Shown here piece by piece: positions 18,948 through 28,990 of a stretch of 64,000 nucleotides of DNA; position 1 is the stretch's first letter, and the number at the start of each line of letters is the position of its first letter. The notes below the pieces were generated by a model that had not been told where the DNA came from, did no database searches, and saw only the letters and a list, made by a program, of their open reading frames with translations. The stretch is from Leidyana gryllorum EB-2025a (Eukaryota > Apicomplexa), in assembly GCA_048772705.1 (NCBI GenBank), contig JBLWGC010000104.1:372001-436000 (forward strand), given 5' to 3'. The position numbers and the translations under genes are program-made.

Positions 18948-19856
18948 ATGATTCACGTACTCGATGGTCCCCTACTGACGTCGGAGGCACAATCCTCAAC
19001 AGAGACTCTGGAGACGTCGCTGCCAACACCTCCACCTCCACCGGTCCAGCATTGTTTGGAGACACCACGGGTCGATGGGTGTGGTACATCTGGAGTACAG
19101 AGGTGTACTGCCGTGTTGTTCCCTTCGGACAGCGTTTTCGTGGACGCCATAATCGCTGATGATGTCATGCAGATGGGCGATCTATTCCACAGATGTCGAG
19201 AGAAGGGCCGGTGTCCGGCGGAAGCATTCCACCCCATGCATCTGGCAGCTCAGCATGGAGCTCTCAAGTCGCTGATGCAGTTAGTTTGTTGGGGACTCGA
19301 CCCAGTCTACAGTTTGAACGAGCGGGGATACACACCTCTAATGGAAGCCGTGGCTCACGGGCGAGTGGAGTGTGTGAGATTCTTGTGTCAGCATTACGGA
19401 GAAGGAGCCATCAGCGTGGTGGAGCGTGATGGGTTCTGTGCACTTGGGATCGCTGCTCAAACAGGTCACATTGATTGTTTCAGACTGCTGATCCAACACG
19501 GTGCCGATCCTCTGCTGACACGTGACAAGACGGGAAGCTCAGTTTTTGTCATGGCGGCAGCAGCCAATCAAACTTCTATCCTCAAATATATTCATCAGTC
19601 TCATCCCGAGGTGGAGTGGCTGAGAACAGATGACAATCTCTCGGCATTGGAGGTGGCCATAGTGAATCGGTCTCATGATGCCGTGGCGCTGTTGGGCGAC
19701 TGGCAATCGAAAAAATCAATGGCCATGGGATCTCCGATTCTGTGGGTGGAGAGACGCCTATTAGCATTTTTGTATCTATGGTGGTGGACTCTCCTAATGC
19801 AACCTCTGTCGCGGTGTTTGTCTCGGTTGAATAGTAACCATCACATCTCTCGCTAA
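18948..19856 (+). CDS. Ankyrin-repeat protein with C-terminal membrane segment
   Basis: Single exon, 302 residues. The first 60 residues are low-complexity (a proline run near residue 30). Residues 70-250 hold about six ankyrin repeats, with HPMHLAAQHGALKSLMQ, GYTPLMEAVAHGR, GFCALGIAAQTGH and GSSVFVMAAAANQ. Near the C-terminus a tryptophan-rich hydrophobic segment (LLAFLYLWWWTLLM) is followed by a short basic tail, as in tail-anchored proteins. The phrase CWGLDP recurs as WGLxP in the large ankyrin gene at 31949, so the two are probably paralogues. Its stop lies 58 bp from the convergent stop of the first EWW gene. A membrane-tethered scaffold is inferred; partners are unknown. Confidence 0.8.
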   Translation: MIHVLDGPLLTSEAQSSTETLETSLPTPPPPPVQHCLETPRVDGCGTSGVQRCTAVLFPSDSVFVDAIIADDVMQMGDLFHRCREKGRCPAEAFHPMHLAAQHGALKSLMQLVCWGLDPVYSLNERGYTPLMEAVAHGRVECVRFLCQHYGEGAISVVERDGFCALGIAAQTGHIDCFRLLIQHGADPLLTRDKTGSSVFVMAAAANQTSILKYIHQSHPEVEWLRTDDNLSALEVAIVNRSHDAVALLGDWQSKKSMAMGSPILWVERRLLAFLYLWWWTLLMQPLSRCLSRLNSNHHISR

Positions 19857-19914
19857 GTATCGCAAAAGTGAGAGATCGATTAGATCCCGTCTCTGTCTAG
19901 ATGTTTGATCCGTC

Positions 19915-21441
19915 TCATGGGGCGATCTTCGCCCACGAGACTTGGGCTACTGCGAGGCTCGATATGAGAGTAAAATCTAATTGGTGATGTCCCTGTCCTT
20001 CAACGTTGTATATGGCCGACAGGACTGTCTTGGTGCTGCCGTCTTGGATGGTCATCGTTTGGATGCCACACTTGACAAACGTCCCGAATGATCTGCCAAT
20101 CGGTACCATGAGTGTGTGTGCAGCTTCGATCGCGTTGAGTGAATTCTGTTGATCTGTGGTGGAGCGATTTGGGGCGCTTATGAAATCCGTGTCGCAAATG
20201 AAAGTCCAGGAATGGGTCGGTCTCTTGTGGGGCGTGATCGGCGAGAAAGAGTAGCTTTCGACATTTATGCTCTCCCCGCAGCTGATACGCAGTACATCAT
20301 GCGATGTCTTGGACTCACACACCACATAGTATGTCATACTGCGTCCCTGGTGTATGCTGAGAGAGCATTTCTGCGATCGACTGTGATGAGTGCGTGTGGG
20401 CTTGTGTCTGCGAAGCCACCTGTCGAGTTTGGGTGTCCAAAATTCCTTTTGCTCGGCGCTCGCCTGCTCCAGTGCCTGGGCTATGACGCTTTGCGCTCGT
20501 TTGCTATCCTCCTTGGACGACCTCTTTGGCAGTCTCCTGACCGAGGGACACGGGAGGTTGACGTCTGGGAGTTCCAGGTTGCCGAGAACAATCTGCTCTT
20601 CTGTGGACGGGGCCTCAACGTGCTGACGGCGCTCAGCTAATGCGATAGCCTTTCTCGCCTTTGTCACTTGATACAACGACACCTGTATCACCTTGGAGAC
20701 ACTATCGATCACAACCCGGAGCTCGTGATTCGTATTGTACCGAGCGGCGACGGTGTACTCATTTCGTCTAACGGAGTGATATGTGTGGCAAAGATCCAAT
20801 TGGCTTCGGTGCTGCACAGCTATCGATTGCATTCCGCCGACTTCTCTGAGGATCGGAAGAGCCCCGACAACGATGTTGGCTCTCAAATGATTATCGTTGA
20901 TGTCAATCTCATCTTTGATGACGTATTTTTTGGTCCGAAGGAGGCGCAGGTCATCCTCATCTGAGATCTTCTGAACGGGAATCTGTTCCAATTGATCACT
21001 CCCTTTGTCCATCCATACTATGCCTATCAGTTTGTCGCCCTCAAAGCTCTCTGCAAAAAGTCGTTTGCCCTCAACCCGGAAGAATTGTGTCATCCACCGC
21101 CCCACTCGGTGTTCCCTCTCCGGCAATATGCTTTTGTCCCAACCCTCCAAGCGCTCTCTCCACCAGCATTTGATCTTCTCGTCCTGTTGATTCTCTATCG
21201 TTCGGATGTACTTCCGTCGACTGCCTAGCGTTATGCCTCGGGAGACGGGTACGAGACTGAAGTCTGGGAGGCTGCGCCAGATTCGATTGAGAGCGACCGC
21301 ATTGGAGATGCATTCTCGCGATGCAACCAGCGCTGCCATCTCCCGTCCACTCAAAGGACAGAGCAACGGGTGAAAGAGACTTCGAGAAGGGCATATGGGG
21401 CCCCTCCGCTGTTTGAGCACACGAGAGACTCTCTCTGTCAT
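19915..21441 (-). CDS. EWW-module protein 1 (unknown family)
   Basis: Intronless, 508 residues; no known domain recognised. It contains two copies of a module shared with the next three minus-strand genes. Copy 1 starts near residue 93 with CWWRERLEGW and continues with an F...VEG...F strand region, a LPIL stretch, and ends about residue 258 with IQVSLYQ. Copy 2 starts near residue 334 (FWTPKLDRW), includes VLRISCGE and QTMTIQDG, and ends VAQVSW. A charged linker with KR-rich patches separates them. Each module seems to begin with an amphipathic helix carrying two or three tryptophans, followed by alternating beta strands. No signal peptide is seen. The gene is convergent with the ankyrin gene at 18948. 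Function unknown. Confidence 0.7.
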   Translation of the reverse strand: MTERVSRVLKQRRGPICPSRSLFHPLLCPLSGREMAALVASRECISNAVALNRIWRSLPDFSLVPVSRGITLGSRRKYIRTIENQQDEKIKCWWRERLEGWDKSILPEREHRVGRWMTQFFRVEGKRLFAESFEGDKLIGIVWMDKGSDQLEQIPVQKISDEDDLRLLRTKKYVIKDEIDINDNHLRANIVVGALPILREVGGMQSIAVQHRSQLDLCHTYHSVRRNEYTVAARYNTNHELRVVIDSVSKVIQVSLYQVTKARKAIALAERRQHVEAPSTEEQIVLGNLELPDVNLPCPSVRRLPKRSSKEDSKRAQSVIAQALEQASAEQKEFWTPKLDRWLRRHKPTRTHHSRSQKCSLSIHQGRSMTYYVVCESKTSHDVLRISCGESINVESYSFSPITPHKRPTHSWTFICDTDFISAPNRSTTDQQNSLNAIEAAHTLMVPIGRSFGTFVKCGIQTMTIQDGSTKTVLSAIYNVEGQGHHQLDFTLISSLAVAQVSWAKIAP

Positions 21442-21759
21442 ACCATCGACCTGCCAACTAAAAACCGATGTTGGTCAAAATTTTTCGGTACTCGACGCCG
21501 CACCGCCGATGATGGCTGTGTGACCGAAATCTGACGTTCTGCGGGCGCAGTTCTTATCAATTGCTACCGGCTGGATGCAATTCAACAGCTGACTGATCTA
21601 TTGTTCGCTGATCTGTCGTTCAGGTTGATGGATCTAATTCTCCTCGTGGCCAACAACAGTGATGAAAGTTTACTGTACACTGAACATAAAGGGGATTCTC
21701 TCGTCTGTCCACTTTGCTGCTTGCGTGTGTTCGTGCGTGTCCTCACAGTGGAGTTTCCT
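21442..21759. promoter_or_regulatory. Promoter region of EWW gene 1
   Basis: No coding signal. The sequence GGTCAAAATTTTT at 21473-21485, about 30 bp upstream of the minus-strand ATG at 21441, matches elements before the RCHY1-like gene (10876) and the large ankyrin gene (31778). The rest is the 3' flank of EWW gene 2. Confidence 0.4.
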
Positions 21760-24700
21760 TCAGCCCTCCAAGTCAACTACTGACTTGACACGAATTCTAA
21801 TTGACCCACTCGAGCCAACAACTTCGAGCAAAAATTTGTTGTGGCCAGGCTTCTGGAAGATGTGTTGGTAACGAATTTCGCCGTTAGCCAGTCTCTGGAA
21901 CAGGGGTGCGATATCCGTGCTAGTGGGAAACCCTTCCAGTCGCTCTATACATCTGTGCGCGACAGCCAGAACTCCTTCTGACGTCTGGAACTGTGGCGCG
22001 ACCTCCTCAATCTTTCGCTCGTACAGATACTCAACATCCTCTGGAGCGTCCGTGTCGAGCATCAAAAGCGATGGCTCCACAACAAATTCCGCGCACATCA
22101 GTTTTGAGACCACCAGAAGTCGTTCGCCTCTTTCGTCCGTCCGCTTGAACAGGAACAATTTCTTATCGGGCACCAGTAGTGTGGGTGTACAGTAAAGAAC
22201 GGTGGCACGACGGTTGAGTTGTGCCTGTTGTTTGCCCTCACGGTTGGTCTGTGACTGTTTGCACTGACGGTTCATCTGCCGTATCCATTCGCTTCCTTCG
22301 TCGGGCTTCTGCTCCCTCCTCCAGTAATGGATGATTTTGTCCCAGTCTTCTGGCAGTGGCCGATGACAGAGTGTGGTTTCAAAGTGTGTAAGTTTCCATT
22401 CTGCTTCACTCGCCGTGACAACGTCCAACAAATCCTTCCATCCCTCTTTTGTCGGCATTGCCTCCCATGAAAGTTCAGGATTGGACGAACGGAGGGCAGA
22501 GAAACGTCTATCCACTTGAAATGGAGAAACTGGTGCAGAGGATTCTCCGTCTAAAGTATCTGGTGATGACGCCTCTGCCTTCGATTGCGAGCGATAGACA
22601 ACGGAGGTTGACTCGTGGGCACAGTCAGTTGTGTCGACCGGGTACAGATAAGGCGAGACTGCTTCTGCCGAGTCGGCACCCGCGGTGGGTGGTGAGTCAC
22701 CCGGTTGCCATTTGATCCCGACGGTTCCCCCCGTCTCCAGGAAGGCGATAATGTCATAACTCTCATGGTCCTGCCCCACTGCTCCTGTCGGGAACGACAA
22801 TGCATTCACTTCCCCGTACACGCCCTTCAAGGACGATGCGAAAGTCATCAGGGTGTTCAACAAACTGCCCCTGTCGCCTTGGTCTCCTTCAACATGGAGA
22901 GGGAGGGTTTTGTGTTGAAGCACCGACTCGTGGTCGAGCGGTACTACTGGAACCGCGCGAACCTCGCCTTGTGCAGAAGTCCCCGCAACCTCACAGATAA
23001 CCCCGTCTTGTATCCGAAAGGTCCAATAATCGGTTTCTTGAGATGCGCCAATGCTCTTTGTTACCCAATAATGCTCGACTTCAGCCCCATCGTCCTCCCA
23101 AACGACATGCCGAACATTCCCGGGACCATATCTCTGGTCAAGACGCCTTCTGAGTTCCTCCTCATTCACCAAGTCCGCACCGTCCATTAGGACAGCATAC
23201 GTCCGCTTGCCGGTGGAAGAGGTCTTCTCGTCACTTGGAGGGCTATCGACTCGTGTCTCGTTTGTCATCGCTATTCCTTGAGATATCGTCGAAAGTCTGG
23301 ACCTTCGATCGCCAACGCTAAAAGATTGAGAGATTCTAAATGTCAGCGGACGCTCAAGGGACTTTCTGGGCCTCCGCGTAACGAGACGAGGCGAAGACAA
23401 AAGTAAAGACCTCCTGAAGCCAATTGTATCGTGAAGAGGCTTTGGAGAAGCGCTTGGGGACGTCATCGCCATACCTTCGCAAATTACTCCCCACTGCTCT
23501 TGCGTCCACCATTCCACCAAGCTGGGGTCATTATGTTGGGTTACCTCGGGGGGTGCGACCCACCAGTGCTTCAAAGCCCGATCATCCGACTCATTTGACG
23601 ATGACACCATAAAAGTAACGCGATCCCCCGGGTTTTTCCGGAACACATGGCATCCTTTGCTGGACATTCTGATAATGAGCGGAGTCGCTGGATCACTTCC
23701 TGGAGGAGGAATGTATCGGAGCCAACGTGCCTTATCCCCGCCTTCTTTGTGGAACGTAATGCAACCGTCAGTCTGTGGGCCGTCCGTCTGTTGGGCGTCA
23801 GTCTGTTGGGCCTCAGTCTGTTGGGCGTCCGTCTGTTGAACGTCAATCTGTGGGCCGTCCGTCTGTGGGCCGTCCGTCTGTTGGGCGTCAGTCTGTGGGC
23901 CGTCCGTCTGTTGAACGTCAATCTGTGGGCCGTCCGTCTGTTGGGCGTCAGTCTGTGGGCCGTCCGTCTGTTGGGTGTCTGTCATTCTATCGAGTATATT
24001 CTTGATCGATGAGAGGTCCCGAAAGTCTTCCGAAGTCTCTCCATCCCCCAACACTCGGAGCTGTTTGGCCACAGCCAAGCGTGCGAACTGGTCATTGGAA
24101 AGATTTTCGTAATTGACAAAGGACTGCAACTTGACACCGCTGTTTTCGCACACAGTGGCCGCTAAGACATGGTCACGATCGACGGACAGCACAAGATTAC
24201 AGTCATCGCCAGCAATTTCTCTGCTGAAATCGATTTTGTGACTTCTAGTGGAATTGCCGTCTCTTGGTGACAAGTGCCGCAATATAGCCCCCAACAACGG
24301 CTCCCACCACACCGGTTGAGTCTTGGACCAGCACCCTTGGTACGGAACGATCTTCACCGACTCCTCGATCAAACTCGCAGGCACAACAGTGTGGTCCACC
24401 TTCAAGAGGACCATCTTTGAGTTCTTGACATCGAACCACAGTATATCACACTGACCCCCCTCGTTTCTGGTGGCCATCAACTCCTTTGTCTCTCGACACC
24501 ACCGGAAATGGGGCTCTTCAGTTTTCTTCTTGGGGGATCTGGGGAGCGGACTCGACCGCTTATCGAGTGCATCAATCCATTTCGCTCCTATGGGGTCCAG
24601 GCCGTGAGTCTGGAAATGGCTCTGCAAGGCATTGCGGAGATAACTCCTGCGTGTCCAATTTTCGAAAGACACTCCCCGCAAACCTTCTACTTCATCTGAT

Positions 24701-24852
24701 TGTTGAGTGTTGGGTGGCAACGGGGCGTCATCATCATTGCTGCCTCCCCCAAGCCCACACGAGCAGAGGGAGAGCAGTCCGCTCAACAACCCCGGGACTA
24801 AATGGGCATCGCTAACGTGAGGTGCTGCTGCGTGAAGGCGAATGTGCGTCAT
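21760..24852 (-). CDS. EWW-module protein 2, with pentapeptide repeats
   Basis: Intronless, 1030 residues. It is not recognised beyond kinship to its neighbours. An N-terminal Gly/Ser/Asp linker is followed by a divergent module beginning near residue 90 (AKWIDALDK) with FRWCRETKEL and SKMVLLKVD strands. Residues of roughly 290-360 consist of fourteen five-residue units of the type QQTDG/PQTDA. A middle region contains WWVAPP and EWWTQEQW. The last 240 residues form another module (EDWDKIIHYWRRE near its start, IRIRVKSVV at its end). Serine-rich linkers with possible phosphosites separate the parts. On its upstream side an uninterrupted A9-10 tract (T tract on the coding strand) ends in GCAG about 50 nt before the ATG. 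Confidence 0.65.
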   Translation of the reverse strand: MTHIRLHAAAPHVSDAHLVPGLLSGLLSLCSCGLGGGSNDDDAPLPPNTQQSDEVEGLRGVSFENWTRRSYLRNALQSHFQTHGLDPIGAKWIDALDKRSSPLPRSPKKKTEEPHFRWCRETKELMATRNEGGQCDILWFDVKNSKMVLLKVDHTVVPASLIEESVKIVPYQGCWSKTQPVWWEPLLGAILRHLSPRDGNSTRSHKIDFSREIAGDDCNLVLSVDRDHVLAATVCENSGVKLQSFVNYENLSNDQFARLAVAKQLRVLGDGETSEDFRDLSSIKNILDRMTDTQQTDGPQTDAQQTDGPQIDVQQTDGPQTDAQQTDGPQTDGPQIDVQQTDAQQTEAQQTDAQQTDGPQTDGCITFHKEGGDKARWLRYIPPPGSDPATPLIIRMSSKGCHVFRKNPGDRVTFMVSSSNESDDRALKHWWVAPPEVTQHNDPSLVEWWTQEQWGVICEGMAMTSPSASPKPLHDTIGFRRSLLLSSPRLVTRRPRKSLERPLTFRISQSFSVGDRRSRLSTISQGIAMTNETRVDSPPSDEKTSSTGKRTYAVLMDGADLVNEEELRRRLDQRYGPGNVRHVVWEDDGAEVEHYWVTKSIGASQETDYWTFRIQDGVICEVAGTSAQGEVRAVPVVPLDHESVLQHKTLPLHVEGDQGDRGSLLNTLMTFASSLKGVYGEVNALSFPTGAVGQDHESYDIIAFLETGGTVGIKWQPGDSPPTAGADSAEAVSPYLYPVDTTDCAHESTSVVYRSQSKAEASSPDTLDGESSAPVSPFQVDRRFSALRSSNPELSWEAMPTKEGWKDLLDVVTASEAEWKLTHFETTLCHRPLPEDWDKIIHYWRREQKPDEGSEWIRQMNRQCKQSQTNREGKQQAQLNRRATVLYCTPTLLVPDKKLFLFKRTDERGERLLVVSKLMCAEFVVEPSLLMLDTDAPEDVEYLYERKIEEVAPQFQTSEGVLAVAHRCIERLEGFPTSTDIAPLFQRLANGEIRYQHIFQKPGHNKFLLEVVGSSGSIRIRVKSVVDLEG
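23768..23983. repeat. 15-bp coding minisatellite
   Basis: About fourteen 15-bp units alternate between two forms and encode five-residue repeats of Gln, Thr, Asp, Pro and Gly on the minus strand. The units stay in frame with the surrounding gene, so copy-number changes would leave the protein readable. Confidence 0.85.
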
Positions 24853-24983
24853 TGAAGTTGAGGATCTGGCGACAAAAGCGACTTGGCCTCACTCTGCAAA
24901 AAAAAAACTACTACCGTTATGGACTATCGCATTTGTACCTGCCTGAAGGCTCTATGTCGAGTCGACGAAGACGACAACGATCG

Positions 24984-27900
24984 TCACTCCTTGAGCAACT
25001 GGACTGAGAATTTGTCTTCGCACAGTCCGTACAGGACGCGGATGGAATATCCTTGATTAAACCGCACGGTGTAAACGGCCTGATCTACATCATGCCTCAT
25101 TTGTAAAGTGTGTCCCACTGGTTTACCCAACCAGACCAGAACGCTATCGATCAGAGGTGTTGCGGCTTCGATGGCAATTTCGGGGTATTGTATTGTAGTA
25201 ACCGCCTCTTGTCTGCCCGAAAGTGGAACCGGGATGTCCAACAACACCTTGCCGACCGCATACTCGGGGTCACATAATTTCATCTGTGTGGTGCTATTCT
25301 GTTGCAACCGCAGTATGCGAGGTATCTTCGACTCATCACCGTCTGTCGGGAGATATGTCAGAAACTCCGAGCCTCCCTGTGTTCGAAGGGCTCGAAAGCA
25401 AAATCCCGGATCGACGCCTTGTTCCGTCTTTTCTGCCCACTCTTTGAGTACATCCGCCCACCACTCCAGTTGAACCACCGGCTGACATTGGCTTTGATAA
25501 GTCGAAAGCAGCGCTGCATTGCATTCTCGGGATTGCAATCTCGGTCGCTGCCAGGGCTTATGTGCTCTGGCTCGCAGTGCCCCACATATGTTTCGAGTTT
25601 TGTAGTCATTCGGTGACACTCGAGTCTTCTTGAGCGTAACAAACCTGTCTACCGATATTGTGGCCGACTCAGCGTCGGTGTTGATACCGAAAACACTCGT
25701 CTCTGGTCCCTCGTCACCATCTGCTTCGACGCAGACTGCCAAACTGTACTTTTCTCCACCCCTCTCAATTGCAACATCCAAAGCCACCCAAGCTATCCTT
25801 TCGATTGAGTTGTCAAGACTCGAGAGAATGCTGAGAGCCTTTGAGTCGGTAGATCTGTTCATCCGATCCACTGATTGATTGAGTTTGTATTCTTGGTGGA
25901 AACTCGTGTCCAGAACCCACACCCCTACGGGGCCTGGAAGATGGTGTCGCGCCCCCAAGACTTCAAACCGCGTCTCCAACACCGGGAAGGCGGTAAACTT
26001 ATTCTCCTTACGATTAAATTGCCATATGTACCGCAACTCTCCATTCTCATGTGTCTCCCCCCACACGTCGCTTTTGCCATCATCAGACGACTTGAAGAAT
26101 TTACTCTTGAAACCGGCTGCGGTAAATGATTTCTTCGGAAGGAAAGATTGACCCCAGCCCGCGAGGAAAGGTGGCACAGGCGCAGAATCCGGTAGCGTTG
26201 CACTGCCGGCCAATCGCATTGCGGTCGCCCGAGCCTTACGGGGAACAGTGACTCTCTTGAAAAACTTGGGCGCCTTGAGAAGTGTGTTGAAAATGGGCTT
26301 CACTGACTCGGGAGTTGGAGGACCGCTCATTCCGTCCAGAGAAGTGTAGCTGGAAGGCCGTGATCCCTTTGGTGAGCCTTGACGCCCTCTCAGATATGGG
26401 GGGACGGGTGCCTCATCGGATGAACGGTTTCCTCCTCGCGAAAAGGGTTTCTTAGGGGTCAGAGGACTTGTGTCTCCGACTGCGTTGCACAAACTAACCT
26501 CCAATTTCCGATCCCGAAGGTGGAAATGGAGCTGGTAGGGCTGTTGGTGTTTCGAGAAATGGTGTACGAAAGCTACACTCTCATTGTCGTCCGGCGAATA
26601 TGCCATGTGAGACTTCACCGATACACCTCCTGAGTGTTCCATTTGTCTCACGTATGTGTCCACCACTCTCAGAAAAGTGTCCAGCGTGACGGTAAGGTGA
26701 CTCGGGAGCTCAATTGTGTTTGTGCAAAAGGGGCTTTCCGCCTTCTCGAGAATGCGCACATCGATATCCCTCGCAAGGCCCTCGCACGGGATGTAGAGTA
26801 CTCGAGAGACTCGACCATCGTTGTTCGGCAGAGCATAGGTGACATACAGAGCTTTGCCCTCAGTCTGGAGGAACTTGAGCTCATATGTCCCGCTCTGGAA
26901 GTGTGCTTGCTGCTGCTCTTCGCTTGCGTTCATCCAAGGCACCAAAACCAACTGCCACCATTCCATTGCTTCACGCCACTTCCATGGCTGATCGACTGGA
27001 AGTGCTCCAGGCGTCCAAAGCTCAGCCTTCTCCTCGTTCTCGTTCTCGATGACTCCCCCAATCTCATCTTTACTCGCCACGGAGTCGCTCTCTTTTGAAA
27101 TCGCGCTACTCTTGCCGCCGGTGGAGGAAAGGTCGTTCCCGGACTCCTCCACACTGAATGCCTTCAGCTCCAAGATTTTGGGAACTTCAGTCAGTCTGAT
27201 GTTTAGCGCTTCTGAGATTCGGTCCCGGGCAGACACGGCTGATTGAGTTGTTGGCTGAAGGAGGCCGGCGAAGAGTGAGTTTGGGCTCGGGATTTGGAAG
27301 TTTGCTGTGCGCTGGCCAGCTGGCAGCCCATCCACTTCACTAGTCTTATCGACCACCTCTTGGATTGTCGGCAGTGTAAGTTTGAGCGGTTGGCGGTGTG
27401 ATTTTGGACCACGTCGTCTTGATGGGGTGACAACGCTCCGCGTGGGCGGCGGTGGAGCAGGCCGCTTAACGTTGACTGGCCGGGTGGGTTGTTTCACACT
27501 GTCCTTCACGGCCTCAGGAGTAGTCTTCTGCTGGGGGGCCCGCTTCTCTGACGCTCGGGGAACACTCTGTTGCGTCACCACTGTTTCAGCCGCTTTCTCA
27601 GCGATCTGTTGCGGTTTGGGAACAGTCTGTTGAGTCACCGCTGTCTCAGTCGGCTTGGGAACAGTCTGGTGGATTGCCGCCTGCTTAGCCGTGCTGAGGG
27701 GGGCCGCCCGGCTGGTGAGCTGAGGAGAGCCGTGGCCACCCAACGCTTCGACGACAGGTTTGGAGGGAGGGGCAGGGCTACTCGGTGTGGTACCAGATCG
27801 CTGAGCTGCCGCCTGCTCCCGACTACTCCATGCAGATAGTGCAAGTTTGACAGTATTGGAAGTATCACACGAGGGTTTACGAGAAGCCCACGTGGATTCC

Positions 27901-28661
27901 TCAAATTTAATGGTTGCCGAGGGGGCAGTCCCATTCACTTTGACACTCGGGGTCGGACTGGGCGGCTGTTTGTTATTGACATTGGCTCCCAAGACTTGAG
28001 CTCTCTGTTTAGGTGGCAATGGGGCTGGAGACTTCTTATGGTGTTGTGGGGCAGAGACTTTGGCTGCTTGAGTAGCGGCAACGGTTCTCAACGGCTGCTT
28101 AGATTGCTGAGCATTGAGCGGTTTGGCAGTCGTGACTGTTGGTGGTGAGTTAGCCTGATGCAAAACTTTCGAGGGCTTCGAGTTCACTAATAAACCTCTG
28201 GGTGTGGTGGCACTTGGTTGCATCCTGGCTGTGATCTTGATATTGGTTGGTGGGGAGGATGGAGGAGGAGGTATTTGGGTTCCAGCAGCCGGTGGGGCAT
28301 TAGGAGTGCGAAGAGAGGTTAGTTTGTTGAGCTTGGAGCCCGGTTTTGACTGGTGACTCTGTCCAGGTGATACCTGTCTCGATTGTGGTTGTATTGGTTT
28401 CTTGTTGTGTATCTCGATTCGAGGCTGTGCTCCGGACGTGACTCGGTTCTCGACGGCTTGACCGGATTGGAGTGCTTCCAATTGACGGCGTATGGCGCTC
28501 ACTGATGTCACTGTTTGCCCTCCAGAAGCCTCAGACCCCCCACGAGCTTCAACCATATTTGGGAGAACATGTTGCTTCAACTCGGTTGCAAACACACCGA
28601 GAAGGGCTCCACGGTAGACTCTGGTGTCGCTGGCTTGATTCTCAATTCGTACTAATGTCAT
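24984..28661 (-). CDS. EWW-module protein 3, three modules
   Basis: Intronless, 1225 residues. Residues 1-550 are low-complexity, rich in Pro, Ser, Gln, Thr and Lys, with PPPP runs and repeated QQTVPKP-like phrases. Module A spans residues 567-726: EWWQLVLVPW, a FLQTEGKALYVTYALP strand pair, VLYIPCEG, IELPSHL, and ends KLEVSLCN. A middle module spans about 850-1010 (YIWQFNRKENKFTAFP, GVWVLDTSF, WVALDVAIE). Module C spans residues 1066-1225: EWWADVLKEW, FRALRTQGGSEFLTYLP, ILRLQQ, LLDIPVPLSG, and ends FSVQLLKE at the C-terminus. Modules A and C are both 160 residues and align end to end. Two repeats of APVPPYLRG/APVPPFLAG precede modules. No enzyme motif is apparent. Confidence 0.68.
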   Translation of the reverse strand: MTLVRIENQASDTRVYRGALLGVFATELKQHVLPNMVEARGGSEASGGQTVTSVSAIRRQLEALQSGQAVENRVTSGAQPRIEIHNKKPIQPQSRQVSPGQSHQSKPGSKLNKLTSLRTPNAPPAAGTQIPPPPSSPPTNIKITARMQPSATTPRGLLVNSKPSKVLHQANSPPTVTTAKPLNAQQSKQPLRTVAATQAAKVSAPQHHKKSPAPLPPKQRAQVLGANVNNKQPPSPTPSVKVNGTAPSATIKFEESTWASRKPSCDTSNTVKLALSAWSSREQAAAQRSGTTPSSPAPPSKPVVEALGGHGSPQLTSRAAPLSTAKQAAIHQTVPKPTETAVTQQTVPKPQQIAEKAAETVVTQQSVPRASEKRAPQQKTTPEAVKDSVKQPTRPVNVKRPAPPPPTRSVVTPSRRRGPKSHRQPLKLTLPTIQEVVDKTSEVDGLPAGQRTANFQIPSPNSLFAGLLQPTTQSAVSARDRISEALNIRLTEVPKILELKAFSVEESGNDLSSTGGKSSAISKESDSVASKDEIGGVIENENEEKAELWTPGALPVDQPWKWREAMEWWQLVLVPWMNASEEQQQAHFQSGTYELKFLQTEGKALYVTYALPNNDGRVSRVLYIPCEGLARDIDVRILEKAESPFCTNTIELPSHLTVTLDTFLRVVDTYVRQMEHSGGVSVKSHMAYSPDDNESVAFVHHFSKHQQPYQLHFHLRDRKLEVSLCNAVGDTSPLTPKKPFSRGGNRSSDEAPVPPYLRGRQGSPKGSRPSSYTSLDGMSGPPTPESVKPIFNTLLKAPKFFKRVTVPRKARATAMRLAGSATLPDSAPVPPFLAGWGQSFLPKKSFTAAGFKSKFFKSSDDGKSDVWGETHENGELRYIWQFNRKENKFTAFPVLETRFEVLGARHHLPGPVGVWVLDTSFHQEYKLNQSVDRMNRSTDSKALSILSSLDNSIERIAWVALDVAIERGGEKYSLAVCVEADGDEGPETSVFGINTDAESATISVDRFVTLKKTRVSPNDYKTRNICGALRARAHKPWQRPRLQSRECNAALLSTYQSQCQPVVQLEWWADVLKEWAEKTEQGVDPGFCFRALRTQGGSEFLTYLPTDGDESKIPRILRLQQNSTTQMKLCDPEYAVGKVLLDIPVPLSGRQEAVTTIQYPEIAIEAATPLIDSVLVWLGKPVGHTLQMRHDVDQAVYTVRFNQGYSIRVLYGLCEDKFSVQLLKE

Positions 28662-28990
28662 TGTGTCGAAATTTTGTTTAAGTTAGGTATGAAGTGGTCG
28701 ACTGGGTGGGTGGTGGTCAGTCTGTGATTGATTATCTGGCAATCACCATTGATAAAACTAACTAGTCCAACGTAAAACAGAGTGAGTAATAGAATAGCTA
28801 ACGCTAGCGATAAGCATAATTTGCAACTAAACGATTCATTCATGCGCTTAAGGGATCTGCTCACGAGTGGATCGTCCAGCATACGTTAATGGAGCGATTT
28901 CTCTTTTTTTATCTCCAACGATCCAATATCCGTGGCCTCTTGTGAGGGGTGTTCTGATGCCGTCTCCATAAATTTGACACCACAAATCTC
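28662..28990. other. Intergenic region between EWW genes 3 and 4
   Basis: No coding signal. It contains an 8-nt T run near 28904-28911 and AT-rich sequence (GTCGAAATTTTGTTTAAG) just upstream of the minus-strand start at 28661. Confidence 0.45.

Noticed and set aside
23768-23983. Regular direct repeats considered as a CRISPR-like array
   Set aside because: There are no unique spacers; the 15-bp units are contiguous and encode protein, and the genome is eukaryotic.
23647-24012. Plus-strand frame with repeated Leu-Leu-Gly-Val-Ser units
   Set aside because: It is the complement of the QQTDG/PQTDA pentapeptide repeat; the minus frame continues through 1030 codons.
24890-24910. T-tract followed by GCAG before EWW gene 2, considered as a trans-splicing acceptor
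   Set aside because: Suggestive but unsupported: no spliced-leader sequence is visible in the window and other genes lack a similar acceptor. Kept only as a check in the findings.
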